From: DAOUET01 sp034430155
GTDB taxonomy: Bacteria > Chloroflexota > Anaerolineae > Anaerolineales > UBA4823
Assembly (NCBI GenBank): GCA_034430155.1
Contig: DAOUET010000157.1
Span: 1-16,554, forward strand
Length of the DNA: 16,554 nucleotides
Direction: 5' to 3'
The first letter of the stretch is position 1; the number at the start of each line of letters is the position of its first letter. The translations under genes were made by a program, and so were the position numbers. The notes beneath the pieces were generated by a model. It was given only the letters and a program-made list of their open reading frames with translations, did no database searches and was not told the origin of the DNA. Shown in pieces: positions 1 through 6,439 of this stretch.

Positions 1-89
1 GCCTAAGGAAGCGAAGAGTCCATGTTACGACCGTTTTAATCGAGCAATTCAGGGATTCTTCGGTCGCTTTGCTCCCTCAGAGAATGACA
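1..89. repeat. Dispersed inverted-repeat element, truncated by the window start
   Basis: Bases 51-89 read on the minus strand as TGTCATTCTCTGAGGGAGCA followed by AAGCGACCGAAGAATCCCT. This matches the widespread bacterial intergenic repeat of the form GTCATTCTGAG..GCGAAG..GAAGAATC. Bases 3-21 (CTAAGGAAGCGAAGAGTCC) are a diverged half-copy in the opposite orientation, so the two form an inverted pair around a spacer of about 30 bp. The outer part of the left copy lies outside the window. Resemblance to the widespread repeat is from memory; the inverted pairing is visible here. Function is unknown; such pairs fold into hairpins in RNA. Confidence 0.6.
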
Positions 90-174
90 CCTTGCCATGT
101 CAATTGTACGACTTCAGTCTGATTCGTCAATTAGATCAAACTATGCGTCTAATTGCGGAGCACAGAGGGATCGT

Positions 175-888
175 ATGGCTATGCAACCTCCCAGCCTGAC
201 AACCAAACAGATGGCCGACGTAGATCGGCTGATGACCGAACAATACGGCATCCTGCTGATCCAAATGATGGAAAACGCAGGACGCGCCTTAGCCATCCAG
301 GCGCAGCGCATGCTTACAGGGGATCTCACCGGTCAGAAAGTTGTGATCTTATGCGGCGCAGGTAATAATGGCGGTGGTGGTATGGTTGCAGCTCGCCACC
401 TGCATAACTGGGGAGCACGGGTATGGGCGCTCTTGGTCAAAGAGCGAAATAGCTTGAGGAAAGTGCCTTCTCACCAATGGGATATCCTGCGGAAGATGGG
501 TGTCCCTGGTACAAAGCAGGCTTCAAACCCGCCAGAGCAGCCTGACCTGATCATTGATGCGATTATCGGCTATGGCTTACAAGGGAATCCAGTCGGCGCG
601 GCGGTTGAGTGGATAAATTGGGGGAACAATCGGGAATGCACCATCCTGGCCTTAGATACTCCTTCTGGGTTGGATACGACCAGCGGAATTCCAGGCACGC
701 CGTGCATACGTGCCACGGCAACTTTGACACTGGCCTTACCGAAAACCGGTTTACGCTCCCCCCAAGCCAAACCTTTCGTGGGCGATCTTTACCTGGCGGA
801 CATCGGTGTGCCAGCAGATCTTTACCGCCGGATTGGTCTGCAGGTGGGAGCGATCTTCGCAAAAGATACCATTATAAGGCTGGCTTGA
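175..888 (+). CDS. nnrE: NAD(P)H-hydrate epimerase (YjeF N-terminal domain only)
   Basis: Single-domain YjeF_N protein of 237 aa. The family interconverts the R and S epimers of hydrated NADH/NADPH so that the companion dehydratase can restore the cofactor; it is cytosolic. Visible motifs, numbered from the chosen start, are a Rossmann-type loop GAGNNGGGG (61-69), the DAIIGYGLQG strand-loop (from Asp128), LDTPSGLD (160-167) and the typical end GDLYLADIGVP. No ADP-dependent dehydratase (YjeF_C) domain follows, so the partner must be encoded elsewhere. An upstream ATG at 97 would add 26 low-complexity residues; ATG175 is preferred because GAGGGA lies just upstream, and ATG181 is also possible. 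The loop usually written GNNGGDG has Gly for Asp here, as I recall for some single-domain homologues. It ends about 107 bp from convergent zwf. Confidence 0.88.
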   Translation: MAMQPPSLTTKQMADVDRLMTEQYGILLIQMMENAGRALAIQAQRMLTGDLTGQKVVILCGAGNNGGGGMVAARHLHNWGARVWALLVKERNSLRKVPSHQWDILRKMGVPGTKQASNPPEQPDLIIDAIIGYGLQGNPVGAAVEWINWGNNRECTILALDTPSGLDTTSGIPGTPCIRATATLTLALPKTGLRSPQAKPFVGDLYLADIGVPADLYRRIGLQVGAIFAKDTIIRLA

Positions 889-995
889 AAGCATATTTTT
901 CGAACGGACCTCAGGCGGATACTGCAGAGCCCAGATACTCAAAATCGAGGGGCAGCTAGAAGTAATTGTTGAGGCAGTGTCATAAATAAGATGGA

Positions 996-2456
996 TCAGT
1001 GATGCCCCCCGCACCCCCGCAACCAGGATCGCCCATGGCGGGCAAGGAAATCATCGGCTGCTGAGGGCCCCCAAGTACCTGGGGTATAAACCTCAAGCGC
1101 CGGCCCTCCGGCTGCATGCATACCGGCGATGATAGGGTCGATGAGCGCCCAGGCTATCTCGGTACGATCATCACGGGTGAAAAGCGCAGGGTCACCATGC
1201 AGCGCGTCCAGCAACAAGCGCTCATAGGCTTCCGGGATTGCCATTGGGCCAAAAGAATCGCGGTAATGGAACTCCATGTCTACTGAGCGCATGCTAGCCG
1301 CCGTATCCGGAACTTTTGCTTCGAAACGCAAATGAACGCCCTCATCGGGTTGCAGGCAAATAGCCAGCAGGTTGGGCGTGATCCCTTCCCCTGGCGGCAT
1401 CGGGAACATTAATGATGGAGGGCATTTGAACTGGATGATGACCTCCGTGCACTTCTCAGCCAGCTGCTTCCCGGAACGCAGATAGAACGGGACCCCCTGC
1501 CAACGCCAGTTGTCTACAAACAATTGTAAAGCCGCATAAGTGGCGGTTTGCGAATCCGGTCTAATCCCAGGCTCTTCTCGATATCCATTATGTTGGCCAC
1601 GAACCAAATGATCTGAAACCTGCTTAGCCGGGATGGGGCGGACAGCTTTGAGCACTTTCACCTTCTCATCCCGGAGAGCATCAGCCTCGAAAGAAGCAGG
1701 GGGTTCCATCGCCACCAAAGAAAGCAACTGCAAGAGGTGGTTTTGGAACATATCCCGCATGACACCGACGCCGTCATAATAACCCGTTCGATGACCGACT
1801 CCAACTTCTTCTGCCACAGTGATCTGAACATGATCGATATAGTTGCGATTCCATACCGGTTCGAAGATGGCATTGGCGAAGCGGAAGACCAGGAGGTTCT
1901 GGACGGTTTCCTTACCAAGGTAGTGATCGATTCGGTAGATTTGCTTTTCTTCCAGTTCCTTGTGAACAGCTTGATTAAGCGTCCGGGCTGAATCTAAGTC
2001 AGTGCCAAATGGTTTTTCGATCACTACGCGACGCCAACCATCCTTTTCCTGAACCAAATCGGAACCTCCCAGATTAGCGACAATATCTGAAAATAAACGC
2101 GGTGGAGTGGCCAGATAATACAAGCGGTCAGCCGGGCCACCTTCCAGATCGGCGAGGGTTTGAGATAGCCGCTTGAAATCTTCAGGGTCAGTAAATTGCC
2201 CCGAACGATAAAAAAGACGGGATTCGAATCGAGACCATTGCTCTTCTGTATATTGAAAACCAGCGAAGGCCTGTACACCGTCGTGAACTGCCTGGCGAAA
2301 GTCTTCATGCTTCCAACCTTTAGTTGCAGAACCAAGGATGAGACAATCTTCCGGCAAGCGACCCTTGCGATACAGGTTAAACAAAGCCGGGATGAGCTTT
2401 CTCCTGGTTAAATCGCCGGAGGCTCCGAAGATCACGATGGTAGTTATGTTCGCCAT
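996..2456 (-). CDS. zwf: Glucose-6-phosphate 1-dehydrogenase
   Basis: Full-length (486 aa) G6PDH, the first enzyme of the oxidative pentose phosphate pathway, oxidising glucose 6-phosphate to 6-phosphogluconolactone with reduction of NAD(P). Motifs seen: dinucleotide-binding GASGDLTRRK (11-20), EKPFG (147-151), the active-site signature RIDHYLGKE (175-183) holding Asp177 and His178, a second His at 240 (MFQNH), and the substrate-binding RSGK stretch (327-330). The positions of Asp177, His178 and His240 match the catalytic residues known for the 485-aa Leuconostoc enzyme. The start has an AAGGA Shine-Dalgarno 10 nt upstream. Neither gnd, pgl nor opcA is adjacent. It lies downstream of the broken DUF427 gene on the same strand and may share its promoter, since the gap between them is only 77 bp. 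Confidence 0.97.
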   Translation of the reverse strand: MANITTIVIFGASGDLTRRKLIPALFNLYRKGRLPEDCLILGSATKGWKHEDFRQAVHDGVQAFAGFQYTEEQWSRFESRLFYRSGQFTDPEDFKRLSQTLADLEGGPADRLYYLATPPRLFSDIVANLGGSDLVQEKDGWRRVVIEKPFGTDLDSARTLNQAVHKELEEKQIYRIDHYLGKETVQNLLVFRFANAIFEPVWNRNYIDHVQITVAEEVGVGHRTGYYDGVGVMRDMFQNHLLQLLSLVAMEPPASFEADALRDEKVKVLKAVRPIPAKQVSDHLVRGQHNGYREEPGIRPDSQTATYAALQLFVDNWRWQGVPFYLRSGKQLAEKCTEVIIQFKCPPSLMFPMPPGEGITPNLLAICLQPDEGVHLRFEAKVPDTAASMRSVDMEFHYRDSFGPMAIPEAYERLLLDALHGDPALFTRDDRTEIAWALIDPIIAGMHAAGGPALEVYTPGTWGPSAADDFLARHGRSWLRGCGGHH

Positions 2457-2533
2457 TCTTTTTCAATCCTTTCAGGAGCGCGGTGCTACTTCTGCCAATT
2501 CAGCCCTCAGCTTCCCAAGAATTTTTTCACCCG

Positions 2534-2959
2534 TTAAAGAACATTACTTATGTCTGCCGCGGCAGCGTCCGTAACCGATTCAACTACGACGCCGTTCCAA
2601 AAAGCTACATAGCCCTGAATCTATCGCGCCGCGGGGCTGGGTTGAGCGTAATACCAGGCCGCGCTGCGGTTGATATCCCCATCTACCTCTAAATCGTAAT
2701 AACTGGAGGACTTGCGCAGTTGGTGGGAGGATGGGGGTGTTTGGGCGGGCGTTACCCGTCCAAACACCCCCGATTTTCCCCTGAACTGCGTAACTACTAA
2801 ACTGGTTACACCTTTCCAGGGGCAGATCGTGTGGCGCTCGTTTTCATGAAAATACTGCTTTTTAATCGCATCAAGCGGGAAATTATGATTGCCCTCCACG
2901 ACGATGGTCTGGTCGCTCTCGGCCACGACTGTGCCATTCCAAACGGCTCGCATGCGCAT
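2534..2959 (-). pseudogene. DUF427 family protein, interrupted by a palindromic insertion and a nonsense codon
   Basis: The reading frame starts MRMRAVWNGTVVAESD with GGAGG 7 nt before the ATG, and continues VVEGNHNFP and TICPWKG, which is the DUF427 (PF04248) pattern. Three features break it. First, 33 extra residues (low-complexity, Pro/Ser/Gly-rich) separate VTS from YYDLEVDG, where the family runs straight through as CPWKG..SYYD. They are encoded by the 93-bp element plus its target duplication. Second, after PSPAAR an in-frame TAG (2623-2621) stops translation. Third, the family's C-terminus, IQGYVAFWNGVVVE, continues in the same frame immediately after that TAG and runs to a TAA at 2536-2534. 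A 112-aa truncated product is possible. DUF427 proteins are small beta-rich proteins of unknown function. The TAG might be a sequencing error, but the insertion is clear. Confidence 0.82.
2701..2805. mobile_element. 93-bp palindromic MITE-like insertion with 6-bp target duplication
   Basis: The element occupies 2707-2799 and is flanked by direct repeats AACTGG at 2701-2706 and 2800-2805. Its core is a near-perfect hairpin: 2733-2749 pairs with 2755-2771 (16 of 17 positions complementary, one G-T) around the loop CGTTA. An outer pair, CGCAGTT (2715-2721) with AACTGCG (2784-2790), makes the ends imperfect inverted repeats. Removing the element and one AACTGG copy restores the expected DUF427 sequence (...KGVTSYYDLEV...), which independently supports these boundaries. 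It has no coding capacity and must have been moved by a transposase supplied elsewhere. The net gain is 99 bp, so the reading frame is kept. Confidence 0.85.
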
Positions 2960-2997
2960 TTTGATACCTCCGATTGATTTTACGCTTGTTTTTCTGT

Positions 2998-3026
2998 ATT
3001 TTAATTTGGCGGTTCATCCAGTTCAA
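2998..3026 (-). promoter_or_regulatory. Sigma70-type promoter for the DUF427 (and perhaps zwf) transcript
   Basis: On the minus strand, TTGAAC (3026-3021) is followed after 17 bp by TAAAAT (3003-2998). This lies about 40 bp upstream of the DUF427 start codon. It is a pattern match only. Confidence 0.5.
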
Positions 3027-3185
3027 GCGGCTGCTCACTCACAAATGTTTAACGAGCCGGGCTGCCCTAATCTTACAGGAAGATGTATCCCCTGCGTTTC
3101 TTAACCCTGGCTAGGATTCGGTCAGCTGTGTAGTGCTTTTTTGGATCTTAACCGCCCTTTAGCGGTCGTGTTTCCAGCAGGATGG

Positions 3186-4034
3186 TTACTCGCCGCCTTC
3201 ACCCATCAATGTCGGCGCGCTGATCTGGTAGACAGATCTGGCATACTCAAGCAGGCGTTCTTCCGCCTGGCTGTCTCCCATCAATTCAGCATAAGGCAAG
3301 ATACTTCCCTGCCAGCTATCGGTAAACCAGCGAGCCCCTGCTGGGAGAGGTTTATTCACCAGAGCCTCTTTCTCAAAGGGCCAGGGGTTGGAGTAAAAAT
3401 ACGGCTTGGGGTGGCTGGAATCGCCCGGCGAGAAACCTAGGTTGAGTTGTGCAGGCGATTCTTTCTCCTTATCATTTTCTGTGTACTTCACCAAGCGCTT
3501 TCCAAACCACTCAAATGCCAGGTCGAAGCCGTGCGGCCAAAGCTGAACCGGGCCGCGCTCGCCGCTCAAGCTATCGCGGTGCTTTTTAAGAATGCGATCA
3601 ACATTCACGATGACGGTAAGATATTTCCCTGCATGCACCGCATCATAAGGCCGGGGCTTATCGCTTTCGAATTTTTTACGGACATAATCAGTTTTAAGAC
3701 CCAAGTCCGCCAGGGCGCTCAACACCTGGTCGCCAAATGCAGAAGCAGAGGTCCCATTCAACATGCTAAATTCGGCCAACCTGATTTCCTTCGCGAAGAG
3801 GATCACCTTGTGGTTCACCAAATCCATTTTCAACCAGAAAGTGCCGCCATCCGGTAAGCGCATCCGGTCGGTTGCCAGACCATCCGGCTGCACCTTCAAG
3901 CTGATGTGCCACCACCTGGGGTGGAATTCAGCATGGGCGCGAGGGATTACACCTATTACCCGGCTATAAGCGTGCAAAGTATCGCGGGTTGGTTCCCAAC
4001 CCGTTAAATTGGGAAAGATCGCCTCCGTGGACAT
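3186..4034 (-). CDS. DUF5996 family protein
   Basis: A 282-aa soluble protein that I recognise as DUF5996, a bacterial family of unknown function. Recognisable stretches are W.ISLKVQPDG in the first quarter, HGFDLAFEWFGKR near residue 175 and the C-terminal run NLGFSPGD..HPKPYFYSNPWP followed by GS.LPYAEL. The His-Phe-Asp segment and the Pro/aromatic-rich FYS segment are the best conserved parts of the family as I recall it. No signal peptide or membrane segment is seen. Start: ATG at 4034 has GAGAGGT about 6 nt upstream; a TTG one codon earlier is less likely. It stands alone, divergent from the DUF1684 gene, with a 321-bp intergenic region between them. Product assignment is fairly sure; function is unknown. 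Confidence 0.8.
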   Translation of the reverse strand: MSTEAIFPNLTGWEPTRDTLHAYSRVIGVIPRAHAEFHPRWWHISLKVQPDGLATDRMRLPDGGTFWLKMDLVNHKVILFAKEIRLAEFSMLNGTSASAFGDQVLSALADLGLKTDYVRKKFESDKPRPYDAVHAGKYLTVIVNVDRILKKHRDSLSGERGPVQLWPHGFDLAFEWFGKRLVKYTENDKEKESPAQLNLGFSPGDSSHPKPYFYSNPWPFEKEALVNKPLPAGARWFTDSWQGSILPYAELMGDSQAEERLLEYARSVYQISAPTLMGEGGE

Positions 4035-4355
4035 CAATTTACCTCTCTAATATAAACATGAAATACATCGTGACTTGCTCAAATATCAACTATTGGCCAT
4101 CCGTCCGATTGGTCATCAATCATCTCACCCAAAGGCGTCCCCTTACGCACGTATGCTTTGGCTTGAGCGTTTATAGCTACAGCCTGCCATCAAGACGCCC
4201 TAAGGCTAAAATTTCTTACAAAAAAGGGCCATACAAACATACGGTCAAATTCGGGGAGAGCAGGCTAAGAAGTGGCCCTTACGGACTTCATTTTGGTAAG
4301 AAATCGTGCAACCAAGAAGTCTACTATAATGAAGACTAGACCAAGGAGGAATATT
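4035..4355. other. Divergent intergenic region holding a nested inverted repeat and a weak promoter
   Basis: This 321-bp gap separates the DUF5996 and DUF1684 genes. It contains the inverted repeat 4211-4304 (listed separately) and a perfect TATAAT at 4325-4330, about 26 bp before the DUF1684 start codon; no good -35 box lies 16-18 bp upstream of it. Open frames here have no ribosome binding site and no family resemblance. Nothing else was recognised. Confidence 0.5.
4211..4304. repeat. Nested 94-bp inverted repeat upstream of the DUF1684 gene
   Basis: ATTTCTTAC (4211-4219) is a perfect inverted match to GTAAGAAAT (4296-4304), and inside it AAGGGCCA (4224-4231) matches TGGCCCTT (4273-4280). 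The two arm pairs are nested in a 94-bp unit with a central 41-bp stretch. Size and symmetry recall a small non-autonomous element or a long RNA hairpin, but the sequence differs from the 93-bp element in the DUF427 gene and no clear target duplication was found. Confidence 0.5.
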
Positions 4356-4895
4356 GTGGATTTAAAATCATTCCGTTTGAGCAAAGACAAATTTTTCGCC
4401 GACCACCCGCAAAGCCCACTCACCCCCGAACAGAAGCGCAATTTTCACGGGCTGGCTTATTTCCCTGAAAACCCTGACCTGCGATTGGAAGTGCCGGTAG
4501 AAGAGTTTCAAGACAAAACAAAAATTCAGATGCAGACCTCTACCGGGGATATCCAGAATTACCGGCGCTACGGCAAGTTCCGCTTTATGGCAAATGGGGA
4601 GCAAGCCGAATTGACCATCTACGTCAACGACCAAGGCTTCTTTTTGCCCTTTGTGGACTCTTTGGCGGGAAGCGAGACCTACCCGGCAGGGCGCTATCTG
4701 GAACCTGAAGCGCTGGTCAACGGCAAGTTCCTAATAGATTTCAACCTGGCTTATAACCCCTACTGCGCTTATAACAACCACTGGTCATGCCCGTTAACCC
4801 CATTTGAAAATCGCCTGAAAGTCCCTGTCCAGGCAGGAGAGAAAATCCCCAGCGTAGCATGGGCTCAAAAAGCATTTCATCCGGCGGAAGATTAA
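4356..4895 (+). CDS. DUF1684 domain protein
   Basis: A 179-aa protein matching DUF1684 (PF07920), a family of unknown biochemical function. Seen in order: DLKSFRLSKDKFFADHP at the N-terminus, LTPEQKRNFHGLAYFP, LQTSTGD-like QTSTGDIQNYRRYGKFRF in the middle, GRYLEPE, and the family hallmark DFNLAYNPYCAYN..WSCPLTPFENRL near the end, including two Cys and the Asn/Tyr-rich loop. The start is GTG at 4356 because AAGGAGGA sits 5 nt before it; an ATG at 4272 in the same frame has no such site. No signal peptide was seen. It is monocistronic by appearance: divergent from the gene on the left and followed by a terminator-like hairpin. Confidence 0.87.
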   Translation: MDLKSFRLSKDKFFADHPQSPLTPEQKRNFHGLAYFPENPDLRLEVPVEEFQDKTKIQMQTSTGDIQNYRRYGKFRFMANGEQAELTIYVNDQGFFLPFVDSLAGSETYPAGRYLEPEALVNGKFLIDFNLAYNPYCAYNNHWSCPLTPFENRLKVPVQAGEKIPSVAWAQKAFHPAED

Positions 4896-4927
4896 ACTGA
4901 TCTTTCAACACGGTATCTCTCATAGGT

Positions 4928-4959
4928 GCCACCCAGCCTCGCTATAGGAACTGGGTGGC
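4928..4959 (+). terminator. Hairpin terminator after the DUF1684 gene
   Basis: GCCACCCAG (4928-4936) pairs perfectly with CTGGGTGGC (4951-4959) across a 14-nt loop, 33 bp after the stop codon. It is followed by GCTTTGGGTT, a poor U tract, so termination efficiency is uncertain. Confidence 0.6.
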
Positions 4960-5045
4960 GCTTTGGGTTAAACAAAGGGATAACCAACCAGGGGTCAAAT
5001 GGCAGGCGGGGCTCCACTCAAGCCTCTATCCTTCCAGAGCGCCGA

Positions 5046-5054
5046 TGCTATAAT
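5046..5054 (+). promoter_or_regulatory. Extended -10 promoter for the DUF58/TgpA operon
   Basis: TGC-TATAAT at 5046-5054 is an extended -10 box with a consensus hexamer. No clear -35 is present, as is usual for this class. It implies an untranslated leader of about 80 nt before the DUF58 start. Confidence 0.45.
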
Positions 5055-5143
5055 CAATAATAGCGGTTATGCATTTCCGGATGAAGCTCCCTTGCAATGC
5101 CCGAATTTATTTTAGCGTAAACACCTAGACCAACCCACGCAAT

Positions 5144-6439
5144 ATGCAAATTCAGACCCGCATCTACCTCAAGTCTCGCCTGTTGCCCACAGTGGTAGGA
5201 TTGCTGCTCATCATGCAATTTATCGATCCCTCCCCTATCTGGGTAAAACTCATCGTGGGTCTGGCCGGATTGTGGTTGATCAGCTTCCTATGGGTGCGTT
5301 TGTTGGCTCGGAATTTAGGGTTAATGCGTGAAATACGCTACGGATGGGCGCAGGTAGGGGACCGTTTGGAAGAGCGCTTCACCCTCAAGAACGAAGGTTG
5401 GGTGCCAGCGCTATGGGTGGAGGTAATGGATCACTCGAACTTACCCGGTTATTGTGCCAGCCGGGTGAGTGGCGTCGATGGCAATGCCACTAACCGTTGG
5501 ACGACCAGAGGCGTCTGCCAGCGTCGCGGTCTATTTACCTTGGGCCCTACCACCTTCAGCAGCGGTGATCCCTTTGGGATTTATACCCTCGAAATGCATG
5601 ACCCGGTCCAGGCTACCTTATTGGTTACCCCACCGATCGTACCTCTCGCCGACATCGAAGTGGCTCCCGGAGGCAGGAGTGGAAGTGGCCGCCCGAGGCT
5701 CAGCGCCTTTGAAAAAACCGTCAGCGCTGCCAGCGTACGGCAGTTCATCCCAGGCGACAATTTACGCTGGATCCATTGGCGCACGACCGCCCGGCGTGGT
5801 ATAACTTTCATCCGCCTTTTTGATGGCACACCCGCTGGAGATTGGTGGATTTTTCTAGATCTGGATAAAAGTGTCCAGGCTGGGCAAGATTGGGATACTA
5901 CCGAGGAAAGCGGCGTCATTCTGGCGGCTTCCTTAGCCGATCGCGGCATATGCAAGGGCGAATCGGTCGGGTTGGTGGTGACTGGCAAGCAGCTGGTTTG
6001 GTTATCGCCCCAGGCAGGCGACAGCCAGCGATGGGAAATCTTTCGAGCGCTGGCCACCGTCAGCCCAGGAACAGATTCGCTGGCTGATCTCTTCAGACGC
6101 AATAAACCGGCAATTGGTCAACGCAGCAGCCTGGTCATAATCACGCCCAACGTCCGGGGGGAATGGATCGAGGCTTTGATCCCCTTACTATGGCGCGGCG
6201 CCGTACCTACCATCATACTCATCGATCCGTCCTCTTTTGGAGGCAGGCAAACGCCCGACGCATGCGTGGGGCTGCTGGCGGATTTGGGCATGGCGCGTTA
6301 TGTCATCACTCGCGATTTGCTCGACCACCCCGAAGCACGACCAGGGGTAAAAGGTCAGTGGGAGTGGCGTGTCAGCCTCACTGGACGCGCCATCCCGCTA
6401 AAGACACCTGCCGACACGAGCTGGAAAGTGCTTTCATGA
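5144..6439 (+). CDS. DUF58 domain protein (MoxR-associated, membrane-anchored)
   Basis: A 431-aa protein with two N-terminal hydrophobic segments (about residues 13-30 and 34-55), then an immunoglobulin-like/VWA-like DUF58 region. The diagnostic DUF58 stretch RQFIPGDNLRWIHWRTTARRG is at about 199-219, followed by a region resembling a von Willebrand A fold (WIFLDLDKS, about 235-243) without an obvious complete MIDAS motif. DUF58 proteins are typically encoded with a MoxR AAA+ ATPase and a transmembrane transglutaminase and are thought to act in envelope or protein-complex maturation. Here only the transglutaminase partner is adjacent. The upstream neighbour is a DUF1684 gene, not moxR. Its TGA overlaps the next gene's ATG (ATGA), which indicates translational coupling. 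The start ATG has no strong ribosome binding site. Confidence 0.9.
   Translation: MQIQTRIYLKSRLLPTVVGLLLIMQFIDPSPIWVKLIVGLAGLWLISFLWVRLLARNLGLMREIRYGWAQVGDRLEERFTLKNEGWVPALWVEVMDHSNLPGYCASRVSGVDGNATNRWTTRGVCQRRGLFTLGPTTFSSGDPFGIYTLEMHDPVQATLLVTPPIVPLADIEVAPGGRSGSGRPRLSAFEKTVSAASVRQFIPGDNLRWIHWRTTARRGITFIRLFDGTPAGDWWIFLDLDKSVQAGQDWDTTEESGVILAASLADRGICKGESVGLVVTGKQLVWLSPQAGDSQRWEIFRALATVSPGTDSLADLFRRNKPAIGQRSSLVIITPNVRGEWIEALIPLLWRGAVPTIILIDPSSFGGRQTPDACVGLLADLGMARYVITRDLLDHPEARPGVKGQWEWRVSLTGRAIPLKTPADTSWKVLS

Noticed and set aside
3151..3166. Hairpin ACCGC-CCTTTA-GCGGT as terminator of the DUF5996 gene
   Set aside because: The stem is only 5 bp and, on the minus strand, it is followed by an A run rather than U, so it is not a convincing terminator.
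3447..3857. 136-aa open frame on the plus strand
   Set aside because: It lies wholly antisense to the DUF5996 gene, has no ribosome binding site and no family resemblance.
6163..6435. Upstream extension of the transglutaminase frame inside the DUF58 gene
   Set aside because: The extension is Arg/His-rich out-of-frame translation of DUF58; the ATGA overlap at 6436 and the membrane segments starting just after it mark the real start.
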